Source: Lutjanus erythropterus
Lineage: Eukaryota > Chordata > Actinopteri > Lutjaniformes > Lutjanidae
Assembly: GCA_020091685.1 (NCBI GenBank)
Contig: CM034607.1
Span: 28,854,645 to 28,918,644 of the forward strand
Length of the DNA: 64,000 nucleotides
Reading direction: 5' to 3'
This document shows, in pieces, positions 1 through 10,880 of this stretch (within the stretch, counting starts at the first letter, position 1; each line of letters opens with the position of its first letter). Below the pieces are notes generated by a model, which was not told the DNA's origin, did not search any database, and saw only the letters and a list, made by a program, of their open reading frames with translations. A program made the translations under genes and the position numbers.

Positions 1-224
1 ACCCTGTGCCTTGGTTTTCTCTTTCAAATAAGTTTTGCTAATGTTGGGTTTTTATTTAAAGGGATAATTCTGATTTTTTAAAGTGAAGTTTTATGAGGTA
101 ATTATCCAGAGTCAAGTGTATTACCTGCTGTGACGATAAGGTCCTTACTGTATTACTGCATTACTGCGGTCATGTGCTGCTACTGCACTGCACTGATCTA
201 TTTATACGTTTGCTAACGCGATAT
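1..224. other. Non-coding, presumed efna3 intron
   Basis: No gene, RNA or recognisable repeat was seen. By position it should be intronic, because the only ephrin exon lies downstream and no earlier ephrin exon is visible in the window. Confidence 0.4.
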
Positions 225-822
225 ATTAAAGGGATAGTTCACCCAGAAATTAAAATTCTGTCATTTTCTACTCACCCTTATGCCAGTTATGGTTCAGGTT
301 TATTTTGTTAAGCTGCAAAACGCTGCTGGAGTTTCACAGGAGAACAGTTTTGCAGAATCTCCCAAACAGGTGAAACGAATGGTGACCAGTTTTCAAATGT
401 AAAAACCAACAGAAAAAAAAATCATAAAACGCCTCCATAGTGCTTGTGTGGAATAATCAAAGTCTCTTAAAGCCCCGACATGCCGTTTGCACACCATTAC
501 ACCACTCATACATACAGTGAAGACTGAGGCTAAAAACACGGTGTAAATAATATTATTTTAGTCAACTTGACATGTTGGGGCTCTAGGAGACTTGTATGGA
601 GTATGGAGGCATTTTATGTTTTATTCTGTTGTTGTTTTCCGGTTGAAAACCAGTCACTATTCACTTACATTGTTTGGGAGATTCTGCAACGCAATTTCCT
701 GCAATTTCCTGTGAAACTCCAGCAGTGTTTCCAAACCCAAACTAAACCCAACCTTCAATCGGCGCGAGGATGAATGGATAATGACTGATTTGTCATTTTT
801 GGGTGAACTATGCCTTTAAAAT
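225..822. mobile_element. Fold-back MITE, about 0.6 kb, teleost 'AGTTCACCC' family
   Basis: The left end TTAAAGGGATAGTTCACCCA is mirrored by TGGGTGAACTATGCCTTTAA at the right end. The inverted similarity continues inward: the CATAAAACGCCTCCAT segment near 424 pairs with ATGGAGGCATTTTATG near 603, and the AGTCTCTTAAAGCCCCGACA segment near 460 pairs with the inverse near 572-590. The whole element is therefore an imperfect hairpin with no coding capacity. It is a non-autonomous DNA transposon. The short frame 567-773 inside it is not a gene. Confidence 0.8.
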
Positions 823-1433
823 GACAGGACAGACAAATGAACAGATCCAACTCTGAAATGGCATTTTATGATTGAATCAACAAAACTTTAGAAAACACCT
901 GTTGACTGTAATCTTTTGACCGGGTACCAAAGCTGTTTTGCCCCCTGAATGTGTGTGCGCCCCGTAACGTTTGCACACAAGAAACCCGTCTATTAAACCA
1001 GGATTATCCTTTGATTTAAAAACTCTACTTACAAACTAGAAAAAAGCAACAAAAAAGTTTTTGTACCTCCTACAATGCACCGCACACTCACACACACACA
1101 AACAGGTAAGCCTTCCTTTTTTTCTCTAGAGCAAGATCCACAAGGTCAGTGGAGGTCTTGTAAGGAATGAAAGGTCCATGTTTACCTAAGGAGAAAGCAT
1201 GTCAGCCAGCGAGTCAATTGTGCAGCTGAGTGGTTACATAAACCCTCTATTTTTCTCTCTCTTTCTCCATCTCAAACAAAAGCCTCTTGCCGGGAATCAT
1301 TTAGTATGCTTGTTTCAGGGAGCTGTGGGCAGTCTGTGACGAGGGCTAAGAGAGTGTGACCTGCCTGAGACGGAAACTGAGACCAGCAGAGACAGGGCGA
1401 AAAGAGCTCTTGAGCCATCAGCAACGAGCACCT
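823..1433. other. Non-coding; short CA-rich tract
   Basis: Mostly unique-looking sequence. A short imperfect (CA)n lies at about 1085-1102. No exon with convincing splice sites was seen. Confidence 0.4.
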
Positions 1434-1690
1434 ACAGCGAGAGAGAGAGAGGCCGAGAGAGCGAGAGAGAGGGCAGAAAATAGAGAAGTGGAAGAGAGAG
1501 ACAGCAGCTGGAAAGAGGGAGAGACAAAGTCAGGAAGGGTGGCAGTGAAAGAGAAATGCCTGACAGAAAGAGGGACAGATAAGGCAGAGGGAGACGGAGA
1601 GGAACAGGCAGAAAAAGAGATAAAACCGGAGTGGGGGCAGAGACGATGGAGGGGGGGGGGGGCTGGTTGCAGAGGGAAGGGGCAGAGGAA
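1434..1690 (+). repeat. GA-rich purine tract with a G12 run
   Basis: Low-complexity GAGAGA/GGCAGA sequence, ending in a run of 12 G at 1651-1662. It produces a 124-codon open frame (1356-1730) made almost only of Glu, Arg, Gly and Lys. That composition is a consequence of the purine repeat, not evidence for a protein. Confidence 0.8.
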
Positions 1691-1954
1691 GAAAGGAAAG
1701 CTCAGTGGTGGGCGAATTGCTCAGCAGTAACTCAGGCTCCAGCTTACGTAGAATTTAATATAAAAAAAACACTTACTGGCAGAGAATCATAAAAAATCAT
1801 CGCCTCTAGCGCTGTGATGCATTTTGCTGAATACATTTGGCGGAATAACAAAATCAGGACACACAGATTTATGCGCGCACACACTTGAAAACAACCCGTA
1901 TACCCCCGATGGCCCTGCTGACCGCTGGACACCCACTCTCTGACTCACCCTCAG

Positions 1955-2085
1955 GACCAGACCAGCCCACAGACTGGCTTAGCATCAACAAATCTCTGCC
2001 TCTCACTCCACATATGTTTGGACTTTCTGTCGTCCTCGTTACTTTATTATTAGCTCTGCTCGTACGTCACATCTTCCTTATTTAA
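1955..2085 (+). CDS. Candidate alternative last exon with hydrophobic C-terminal tail
   Basis: Seen: a pyrimidine-rich stretch ending CACCCTCAG (acceptor AG at 1953-1954) is followed by two bases that complete a split codon, then 42 codons and a TAA stop. The peptide has an N-K-S sequon, then a hydrophobic run (FGLSVVLVTLLLALLV) and a short RHIFLI end, as expected of a GPI-attachment signal or a tail anchor. The acceptor phase is the same as that of the efna3 last exon at 10762, and the tail length (42 versus 38 codons) is similar. Inferred: an alternative 3' exon of the ephrin gene with a different membrane tail. A chance open frame is equally possible, since hydrophobic frames occur in T-rich DNA and one in three phases would match. 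The same frame is open further upstream to an ATG at 1885, so it could also be a random ORF. Confidence 0.25.
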
Positions 2086-2566
2086 CGTGGTGTTTTAAGG
2101 ATAATTTAGGACTGTTACAACTTGTTTTTGTCGTTTCTAGGGGTAATAACAAGAATTTATATGGTTGCACTTTGTTGTGAAGGTCATGTCCTTTAGGGAT
2201 GCACCTAGATCCAAATATGTCATCCGTGAAAGCACAAATAACGCAAGGAATCGGATATTTCTTCAGTCCGAAGTTGCTCGTAGGTACTTGTAAAAACTCA
2301 GCTTCATAATTACCTCGGCATAGTTAAAAAAGGTCACATCGAATTTTAATGCGCCAAGATTATTCTCTTCAACTGAAGGATATTTCTGTATACTTGTATA
2401 ACTTTACTGTAGAGTTTCTGTTTCCAGTGCAAAAGAGAAACTTTTGATTTATAAAATTTTCCCAGTTAGAGGGGAGGTGGTGGTGGACTTACGACAGTTA
2501 AAAATAAAAAAAATAAAAAGAGAGAGACGGATGAAAAGTACAGCATGAGAATGTGGAAATATATGT
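2086..2566. other. Non-coding; no assigned feature
   Basis: AT-rich sequence. A short AGGGATGCACC motif near 2193 resembles the start of a common fish repeat, but it is too degraded to annotate. An A-rich stretch lies at 2500-2520. Confidence 0.3.
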
Positions 2567-3092
2567 CATCAAAGGAGAAATCTGTAACATATTTACTGTA
2601 ATAAATCATAAAATGACCACGATATGTCATCAGAGATTAAGGAAGCATGTTAAGTTGAAAACCTTGGTTTTCCGACAACAGTGCTACAGCTGCAGTGTCC
2701 TTCACTTCTGGCTCATAACTTGTGTTACTGTTTGTCTGTTCTAAGCTAATTAGAAATCACATTAATGCCGAATGTTTGCTGAATGAGTGAGCATCTGTTT
2801 ATGAGTCATAAGAGATCATTATTAATCTTTTAGAAGGAGTAGATGTTTATAACAGTTCAACTGAGCAATATGTTAATTGAGTCTGGCAGGCAGTGAGACA
2901 GGCAGTCGCTGAACTCCGGCTCCACAGTGTATTTTCTGATCAGTGGGATTTTACACTGACAGACAGCTGACAGTTACAAACAGCTGATCAACTTACAGTA
3001 GAGTTACTGTTACTCCTGCAGCCTGCCTGAACCTCCTCAAGTCTGCGGAGGAGGGGGCAGGTGGAAACAACTCGCTTCAACCATAGATCATA
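2567..3092 (+). mobile_element. MITE copy, same family as 15088-15475
   Basis: It begins CATCAAAGGAGAAATCTGTAACATATTTACTG and runs to CAACTCGCTTCAACCATAGATC; both segments, and the internal GTCTGGCAGGCAGTGAG block (near 2882), recur in the same order at 15088-15475. The copies differ by point changes and by about 130 bp of extra sequence here. No coding capacity. Confidence 0.7.
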
Positions 3093-3165
3093 CATTAAAT
3101 AGAATTTCAACATTTTAATATATAATATTTATGCCTCCAACTTGCTATTTGGACTGCAGCACTCA

Positions 3166-3184
3166 TTCTTCTTCTTCTTCTTCT
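3166..3184 (+). repeat. (TTC)6 trinucleotide microsatellite
   Basis: Six consecutive TTC units; short simple repeat. Confidence 0.85.
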
Positions 3185-3289
3185 TGCATTTTTTCACATT
3201 TTGCTTACTTCTGGTCTTCTATCCAAATACAGATACAAATAATTTTGTTAGTTGAACAGATGCATATACAAATCATGATGTGTCTGTGC

Positions 3290-3700
3290 GCCTCTTATGT
3301 ACATAATGCATTATAAGCACATACACGTAATGCATTTAGAAGTGCTGAAAAGCTGTCTGTTTCAATTAAAAGTTTTAGAAAGGAAAGACTTGACAAAGCA
3401 TTGTGAATATTTTTTGCTTTTACTTGCAGACACAAGCTCACAAAGTCATACTATAGCATGTTATTGATGCTTATAAGACATCGCTGTGTGTAGTTAGAAT
3501 GTGCTGTGAAACCCAAGAATCTTCTCTTAAACACGAGATATAAAGCATCATGAATGTTTAACTTATAATACACTATGTCCACCACTTATTATTCCTTATG
3601 AACCTTGTTACACGTTGTCAGAGTTTAAAGCCTTAGAATGCATTATAATGTCCTACAGATGTGCTCATAATGCCTTATGAATATTTGGGTTCTCATCAAG
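3290..3700. repeat. Degenerate 'CATTATAATGC' interspersed repeat
   Basis: Recurrent TAATGCATTATAA / CTTATGAAT / CATTATAATG words spread over about 400 bp resemble a diverged teleost repeat built on short TTATAA-type motifs. The ends are not definable by eye. Confidence 0.35.
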
Positions 3701-3992
3701 TGAGCTGCAGAGATTTGGAAACATGTTGACTTTGCTAAAGTCAGAGGGGGTGAGAGAAACATGAGCAGGATGATGTTCATGCAAACAAATCAAATCTCCA
3801 GGTCAGACAAATTTACTTGGAAGAGAAAGTAAACATTCATCACAATTTATCATTGTTTTCTGAAAGAAGACACTGGCACCACAATCAGCCGGTCACTATT
3901 GTGAAATGGGAAACTTTTTGTTAGTTTATAACCTGTATAATCATCTAACCCACTTTGCACAATTAGTAAGCAAGTACTGGAGTCCACCATGT

Positions 3993-4083
3993 GACTGGTT
4001 CCCAACCTGGGTGCCCTGATCTCCACTAGGGGTCGCCAAAGCTTCAAGGGGGGTCATCAGACCTTCTTGATTTTAAGGGGTGT
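3993..4083. repeat. Fragment of a 'GGTTCCCAACCTGGG' repeat
   Basis: GGTTCCCAACCTGGG followed by ACTAGGGGTCGCCAAAGC is typical of a degraded hAT-like repeat widespread in fishes. Only one end is seen. Confidence 0.4.
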
Positions 4084-5788
4084 AAGAAAACATAATACAG
4101 TGTTCAATAACATCTCTTTGCAATAAGAGTAAAGCCAGTGGAGCTTCCAATAACTCAATTTGCTTTACTTCTTTAAGTTTAGTTATGTTTTTTTTAAAAA
4201 CATTAACACTTTTTATCAGTAGCTGCGTCTTAAAAACTTCAGCTTTTAAAATTAAGAAAGAAAACTACTTAACACGATTTCAGAATTTCATTCCTTTCTC
4301 TTCTTTCTAAATGATGTTTTTAAAGTTTAGATTATTATTTTTACATCCTGCAAATTATATAGTTACAACAACCAAAGAGCTAATAGAAGGAGAGGAAGAA
4401 AACACTTAATTTGTTTTTAAAAAAAAAGAAGCCTATTAATTATTTATGATTGTTAAAAATAAAACATACATACACAGACAGAGACTTGTACAAGAAGTTC
4501 CTTAAATATCAGGAAACTCATCTCTGATGCAGTGTTCACAGGGAATAATTCATCCCAATTGCTTGTTTTACATAACCTCCCTGCAGTTATTACGTTCCTT
4601 GTTTGGGTTAATTGTACAGTTTATCGGTTGTTCTGTGCTGTTATTCTCATGCATTAAATATAACAGGAAAATATCCATAAAATATGTCACTTAGTCAGGG
4701 TCAGTCATGATAAAAAAAGAATCCCCTCAAAGTAAAACCACTGCACTATGTAGCATAAACTTCAAAAACAAAAGTTGAAATAAGTGTGACTGAATTTAGT
4801 TTTTTTTAAAAAGTGTTTTTATTCTTTAAACCCTGTCCAGCACACATCTGTTTTCCTTGTAGCTGCTATCAGCATTCATAGCAAAGATCAGCTATAGGCT
4901 CATTGCCACACGCATGCAAAAGAATTCATTATTGGTCTTGTGGCTTATGTCTTGCATTAATCATAACTTTACAGTTTCCTGCAGGAAAGCTTAGTATATT
5001 CTGTGCATTCTTCCATCTGTGACACACTTGCCCTCAAACACTCCTATATTGAGTGTCTGCAGCAGCGGCGGAGAGCTAAAGGCTGAAACATAAATTGTGT
5101 GGTGTGGACCACAAAACGCATCTGTAAACAAATCATTTTTAAGACGGATCGATAGACGCTGACACCCCCGATCCATCTGCTCTGAGTTGCTTTGTTATGT
5201 GCAGATTTTCCCAAAATCAGTCGGAAGATATTAGTCGTGTTGTTGCGCCCGAGCAGACCAGAAGGCCGTCTCTGAATTGAAACCTTTGTTTCAGAAACCT
5301 GCTGGACCACCTGAGCAGCTGATAGCAGCTTCAGTAGCAGCTTGATAAAGGGGACGATAATCAGACTCTCATTTCACTTCATTCATTCAGCCTGACTGTG
5401 TTCATGTCAGCAATCTTCTCGGTTGTTTTGTTCTAATCAATCAGTAGCGAGCGGCGTATCCTTTGAGTGTAGGTTCTTTCATAGCGATCTAAGACATTTG
5501 CAGATTAAAGAGCTGTTAATTCTGTTTCTGGTCTTACAGCCTGCATCAAACTCATCCACAGAGTTGCTGCCATTTTCCAGGATGTTTTTTCATAGATGTA
5601 GCCTGGTAGCTATGAACGAAGTTGACATCCCCATTCTTATTTCTGCATTGAAAGCTCTGCAAAATAGCAATAAATGAGAATGACAACAGAACGATTTAAA
5701 TCGTTGAACTGGAGATGCGGACAGCTACTAGCGCCTCAGTATTACTTTAATTCCACTGACTTTATTGAGAAACGTCAGAAAACAGGAA
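4084..5788. other. Non-coding; nothing recognised
   Basis: AT-rich intronic sequence. Short open frames (such as 5423-5677) have no splice sites, domains or biased codon use that would support a gene. Confidence 0.4.
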
Positions 5789-5812
5789 CCAACCCCAACC
5801 CTAACCCTAACC
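5789..5812 (-). repeat. Tiny interstitial telomere-like repeat
   Basis: About two and a half perfect CCCTAA units preceded by two CCCCAA/CCAACC variants. On the minus strand this is the vertebrate TTAGGG motif. It is very short and may be chance. Confidence 0.5.
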
Positions 5813-6894
5813 AGGGGACGTGTAAAGCTGGGCTCACACTACAGGAGTCCTGGGCGGTCGGTCGGAACTGAAGTTCAGCCCATATTATCCAGAAAGTGAA
5901 CGGTTTACAGATCCGATCCAAACTGCTCCTACAATCATGGCCGCCCCGATAATTTAGTTGATTTAGATTTAGATATTTAAGTTGTTTTGTTCCATTTTTT
6001 GTGTGTTTCAGTATGTTTAAACAAACCAGAGGTTGCAACGTGGTTGGTGATATTCGAAAAGCAGCGTCAGTTGCTAGAAAACAGGATTTTTTTAAGATAG
6101 GATGAAGTATATAGATAAGATAAGATTCCTTAAGTTAGTTAACATTTGCTTTGGGGAAATCTTAGACTCTAAAAATCTTAAGACTTAAAATAGGATATTT
6201 CTGTAATGGCCCCCCTGTGCAACCTTAACACCATGTCAGCTACACAAGAACATCAAGATAAAGGTACAAAAATTACAAACATCCATCAGGTGAGAAATTC
6301 TGTTCTCTATTTAGGCCTGAGGGCTCCACGTGTGAATCCAACATGGCTCTCAGAGGAGCAGTGAGTTCATGATGTTAACACCTCTCAGAGAATCTTTTTA
6401 CTGTTCCACAGAACCTCAGTGACGGTGCAGAGCCACGGTTAGCCTGTACAGCAACAGCATAATCCATGTTTTGTGTATTTGTTGCAGTTATGTTCAGATT
6501 TTTGTTTGACATAAACCAGACGGCAGGGACATGTCTGCACGTACACAACATGAGTCTTTTTTACCTGTACGTGGATGTGTGAAGTCACAGCAGACAAAAA
6601 AAACTGTAGGGTGATCAGACAGCCAGGAGACAGTGTTAGGTGGTTTTCTAGTGTCAGAATGAACCGATCTGTCTCTCAGATTGTGAATCAGTGGATTGTC
6701 ATTTCACCCTGAATCTTCCTCACTGTCTTCACACCCATTCCCTCGGTTTTGAATGCATGAAGTTGCTATGATGTTAAAGTATGCTCTGGTATTAAGGCAT
6801 CGATCTACAAATATCAACAGAGGGTAATCCAGTTGAATTCCCCTGCGCACTATTACACCTCCCCCACTGACCTATAGAGCTTTAACTGTACATG
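5813..6894. other. Non-coding; nothing firm
   Basis: The segment GGGCTCACACTACAGGAGT near 5830 resembles a dispersed fish repeat, but its extent is unclear. The rest is unique-looking. Confidence 0.3.
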
Positions 6895-7440
6895 ATGGGT
6901 CTATCAAATGATGCTGTTTACGCATCACTGCGAGTCTAACATCGTTCTGATTTATCAGACCAGACAACCTTCTTCCACTCATCGACAGTCTAGAGCTGAT
7001 GTTTCTTATCTCACTGTAAATGCCTTGGGCGCTTCACCGTGGACGGAAGAGCTACCCCGCGCGCCCGTCTGTTGTTACACCCCATACAGACAAGGCTGCA
7101 CCAGATTGCGTTCTTGGAAATTGATTGCTGTATCCCACAATCGCACTGTGATGTTCGGTGTCGTACTGTGGACCTTTGATAACTTGTTATGGCCCGAGGC
7201 ACCCGACGTCCCCCACATTCATCTTCCAAGGACGGCCTCCCTAAATAGCATGGGTTTAGAGGAGGTGCATATTGTGCAGCTTTGTGACTGTCAAAGCTCC
7301 TCGCGCCCACAAACTGAGAAAGTCTGCAGGATCTCACCAAATGAATCAGTTCACATGCAAAGCAACTGTGGAGAAGGAGTTGTGTCTGCATGTACTTGCT
7401 TAAGGGAGACGACTGTGGCATTAGACACTTTTTAAATAAA
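6895..7440 (-). pseudogene. Decayed Tc1/mariner-type transposase fragment
   Basis: Read on the minus strand, the region encodes pieces in the order expected of a Tc1-type transposase. First comes RRVPRAITSYQRSTVRH, then SISKNAIWCSLVCMGCNNRR (the second DNA-binding subdomain and linker), then a VALPSTVKRPRHLQ segment. After a stop and small disruptions comes TVDEWKKVVWSDKSE, the region around the first catalytic aspartate (W-S-D-[EK]-S). In-frame stops after HLQ and before TVDE, and the absence of the downstream GGSVMVWG and second catalytic blocks, show it is dead and truncated. I did not find convincing terminal inverted repeats. The plus-strand open frame of 175 codons over the same DNA (6908-7435) is its antisense shadow. 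Confidence is good for the family and low for exact ends. Confidence 0.65.
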
Positions 7441-7865
7441 TAAAATAACAAATAATAGTTACTATATACCTCAGGTGGTTGTGTTTCCATGGAAATTAAA
7501 ACACATTATCTCATTATTATAGTTTAATCAAAAAAAGTTAATACTATGGCACAATTTGCCCCAAGCTAGGAATAAAATGAGCATGGATGTTTAGTGGAGT
7601 TTTCAGGAGTAGAAATACCAGTCTTGCTTGCTAACTCAGATGCAGACTCTCTGCATTTTAAAGGAGTTAGTCCATGTAGTACAGAAACGTCCTTAACTTA
7701 GGATAGGAAGAGTCTGAGAGAGGATTTTTCACAATTTGATGTCACAGTTTGTTACTGATTAGTAAACACTATCATTAGCTACTCCTAGCTAGCAAACACT
7801 ACCATTAGTTACCGTTAGCTAATGTCAAATAACTATGCCATTACCTACTGTTAGCAAACTCTACC
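7441..7865. other. Non-coding; 'GCTAAC/TTAGCTA' rich
   Basis: Repeated short CATTAGCTAC / TTAGCAAACTCTACC phrases (7770-7865) suggest a degraded simple tandem sequence. No gene. Confidence 0.3.
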
Positions 7866-8165
7866 AATTCAATTCAATTCAAATTGCTTTATTAGCATGA
7901 CATGGCGTGTAACTGTTACTAAAGCAAAGCATTTCTAAAAATGCTAAACATATAAAAAAACATATTGAAAACAGACTGTAACAAATAATACACTACAAAA
8001 ACATAAAATACTACAACAAAGGAGCGTATTACAGTAAAGAATACTACAAAACATTAAATATGATTAAATACATCAATTATTTTCAATTCAAATCAAGATG
8101 CTATTAACAATATATAAACACAGAATCGTAAAAAAATTAAATAAATAAAGGCGTAAAAGGCAGAG
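7866..8165. repeat. Fragment of an 'AATTCAATTCAAATTGCTTTATT' interspersed repeat
   Basis: Three AATTC units followed by AAATTGCTTTATTAGCATGAC resemble a common teleost interspersed repeat, followed by about 250 bp of A-rich sequence. The right limit is uncertain. Confidence 0.4.
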
Positions 8166-9605
8166 TATGAGCTGTGAGGAGAATTTATCATGTTTTGTTG
8201 CGTTAGTCCCTTATGCACTAACATATGTTGCAGTTTCCATGGTGATGATACTATTTTTTTTTCCCCAGAGGATATTTCATTTTGATTTCAGAGAGAGTAT
8301 GGAAATCTTTGGGTTTACATTTAACTTTAGTGAGGAACTTTGTCCTAATATCTTCATATATGCTGCAGGAAATGTTGTTCTGTCTCCACCTGTCTCTGTG
8401 GACACAGTTGGCCATTAGCTAATAAGCTAGTTAGCTAGCTAGTTAATAAGTTTGCTATGGGTAGACAAGTCAAAGTTTGGACATGCTAGCTTACAGCTCT
8501 CTTTTATGTGCTTGTAAAGTAATTAAAACTATACTTCCTTATTTTGGATCACATGATTACTTTTGTTTTTGGGTAGTTAGATACAGTGAGTGGTTCATTT
8601 TACCCACTGGCTCGAATTACCCCATTCCCCCCTATTTAAAGGTAAGTGAGCATTCACTTCTTCTGCAGGGACAGAGCGTCTCTTCTTCTGGTCACTGAGT
8701 GCTACATTTTCCTTCTGCAGTCTCTCTGCTGAAACCTTTTGGAGAGACAAACGGGATGGTGTGAAGGTCCCGCTGTGACCTGCAGGGCCTCACCTGAGGC
8801 AGTGCTGGTTTATATTCTCCCTCCTGCCTGTTTCCTGTTCGAGTTCATCCCGGTGCACTGCGGTGTGAATGTCAGCGTCCAGTGTCATCGCCGCAGACAC
8901 ATGCCTTGTGTTCCTTAATAAAGAACAACTCTGACGTGGGCACGCGTCACACAAGCAGGACGAACCAGAGCGGTCGGATGGTTCGCTCTCAGACAGAGAC
9001 GGCGAAAACAAAATTCCGTACATTCAAACATCAGCTGACACGTGGTTGTTGTCTCTACCTGTTATCTCTCATCACCTTCCTTGTTTTTACTTGTATCCAG
9101 TTTCTGTCTTTGTTACACTCTGCAGACGCCAGATTCAAACGTCACACTGAAATAACATCTTGCTCCTGTAATGCGATTCACATTCTGTTTGAAGCCGGTT
9201 TGATTTGATGTCGGCGAGAACTTTTACACACTGGGACATCATGATGACAACGTAATAAAGTCAAAATAATGGGGTTTTAGTAGACAAACACATTTTTTTG
9301 TCAGTTTTTGGGTACAATTTGTCAAATAAATATATCCTTTCATGTTTCAAAACAAGTATTTTTCATCCCTCCAGTGCAATTTTCAGCAAATAATTTCCTA
9401 ATGATACAATTTAATATCAGTATGTCACATCTCGAGGCTTTAAACTCCTCCATCACCCGTCCCCTTCACCCACGTCTCTCTTTTATGTCTGATGCAGGCT
9501 AATGTGACTGACGTCAGGAGGAAATTGCTGCTTTCTTCTGCACTTAGATTACTTGATAAAAAAAATATTTTTCTGATATCTTAATGCATTTATTCCTGGT
9601 TGGCC
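8166..9605. other. Non-coding; nothing firm
   Basis: Short open frames at 8167-8418 and 8882-9208 are unsupported. A TAGCTAGTTAGCTAGCTAG palindromic stretch lies near 8425-8445. Several AG acceptor-like sites exist (for example CTTCTGCAG at 8720), but no downstream frame resembles an ephrin exon. Confidence 0.35.
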
Positions 9606-10154
9606 TTAAAGGAGTAGTACAGATTATTTGATGTGGGTTTATATGAGTTACTTATACACAGTCAGTGTATTATCTACAATAGATGCTGCCCCAGTTTGGA
9701 GAATCAGAAGCAAAGCAATGAACTGCTGTGGACAGGGTTCGCAACAAAGGATTTACTTTATTTAGAGTATTTTCACTGGACAAAAAACTCAAGAACACCA
9801 AATAACATCTGGCTTTTGTCTTCAGTTTGAAAGGGTACAATCAGCATTCACCCCCAGATGTAATGACTCTGCAGTAGTCTTTATTTATCGGCTTCAGCTC
9901 TGGTCAACAATGATGTAAACATGACACTTGGGTAGAACTGATAACTGATAACTAGCTCATCACCGCTGTCAACTCTTTTGCTCTGTTTCATACACGATTC
10001 TTCACAATAAAAGTAATCCTTTATTTGTAATCTAAAAGCTTTTATTATGAAGCATTCTCCAAACGTCAGCTGCCATCTGCTGTAGCTAATACACCGACTA
10101 TTGACAAGCACCTCATACAACCCCGGTTCAAATGATCCAAACTATCCCTTTAAA
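9606..10154. mobile_element. Fold-back MITE, 'AGATTATTTGA' family
   Basis: Left end TTAAAGGAGTAGTACAGATT; the inverse of the right end reads TTTAAAGGGATAGTTTGGAT, and the match continues inward (GATGTGGGTTTATATGAG pairs with the CTCATACAACCCCGG region). Internal blocks, such as CAGTTTGGAGAATCAGAAGC, recur in the related copy at 61592-62218. Non-autonomous; no coding sequence. Confidence 0.75.
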
Positions 10155-10761
10155 CTTGTGATGGATGTGTAAGCAACAGAGCTCCTGTTTGGTGCCTTTA
10201 GCTTTAGTTTACCATGTAATAACCCCCTAGATATAATGGGAAACATTATGTCGAGACAGACAGCGTAATGACTCGGTGTAATCCACTTTTTACCGAATAT
10301 TACAAAATGCGTTCTCGCAGCTCTTTCTCCGTCTTTCCCCTCCAGCTAATGTTCTGTTGTGTCTAATCAATGGCGAGGCCATAGTAATTTGGTTTGATTG
10401 AAATCCCTCTAGGATAAAAACATCATTAGTGTGAAAAGAGGAATATATGGGGAAAAAAACACAACAGATCAGAAACAAAAGTGTTTTTAATTTTCCATCC
10501 CACGGGGAAACGGCCATATGTAGCAGTGCTGATGATAATTGGTGGTTTGTTGATAATTGCATCATGTCTTTTTCTCTGCATATGTTAAAGCACAATTTGC
10601 ATGCATCACACATTGCCTTTAGATTGATGAATTAATAATGTAGTAATGGTTCGTTTCCTTCTGTCTGGCGCTCACACACTCTCACGCTCTTTCACACTTC
10701 TTCTCTTTTCTCACTTTTTTCTCTCGTCTGTGTGTCTCTCTTTTTTTTTTTCCCTCTCCAG
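10155..10761 (+). other. End of last efna3 intron; repeat-free, AT-rich, possible conserved element
   Basis: Unlike its surroundings, 10270-10640 holds no repeat I recognise and many ATTA/TAAT and ATTTGCAT-like words (for example AATTTGCATGCAT near 10597). This is the composition often seen in conserved non-coding elements near developmental genes. A pyrimidine tract (10684-10760, rich in CTCT and T runs) leads into the splice acceptor CTCTCCAG. Confidence 0.3.
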
Positions 10762-10880
10762 ATGAATTTAACCCTGAGGTTCCCAAACTGGAGAAAAGCG
10801 TCAGCGGCAGCAGCCCCTCACGCGACCGCCTTCTTCTCACCGTGGCGATGCTGCTCGTGTCCGCCGTCCTTTTGTCCTAG
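10762..10880 (+). CDS. efna3: Ephrin-A3, terminal coding exon (partial gene)
   Basis: Ephrin-A3 is a GPI-anchored cell-surface ligand for EphA receptor tyrosine kinases, used in contact-dependent guidance of axons and cells. Seen: polypyrimidine tract and acceptor TCTCCAG (AG at 10760-10761), two bases completing a split codon, then 38 codons and TAG. The peptide starts EFNPEVPKLEKSVSGSS, closely matching the stalk of vertebrate ephrin-A3 (NPQVPKLEKS-SG). It continues with a short charged spacer (PSRDR) and a hydrophobic tail LLLTVAMLLVSAVLLS, the GPI-attachment signal. By analogy with the mammalian protein, the lipidated residue should be the Gly of SVSG, leaving a 23-residue propeptide. Upstream exons (signal peptide and cysteine-rich Eph-binding domain) are not in the window, so the gene is partial. 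Whether this is the a or b teleost paralogue cannot be told. High codon-position GC contrasts with the AT-rich flanks. Confidence 0.87.

Noticed and set aside
1356-1730. 124-codon + frame as a protein gene
   Set aside because: Composed almost only of Glu/Arg/Gly/Lys from a GA-rich tract; no splice signals or domain.
6908-7435. 175-codon + frame as a gene
   Set aside because: It is the antisense of a decayed Tc1 transposase.
1-10761. Upstream efna3 exons (Eph-binding domain, preceding small exon)
   Set aside because: No frame with the expected cysteine-rich motifs or the short exon before the stalk was seen; they probably lie left of the window.
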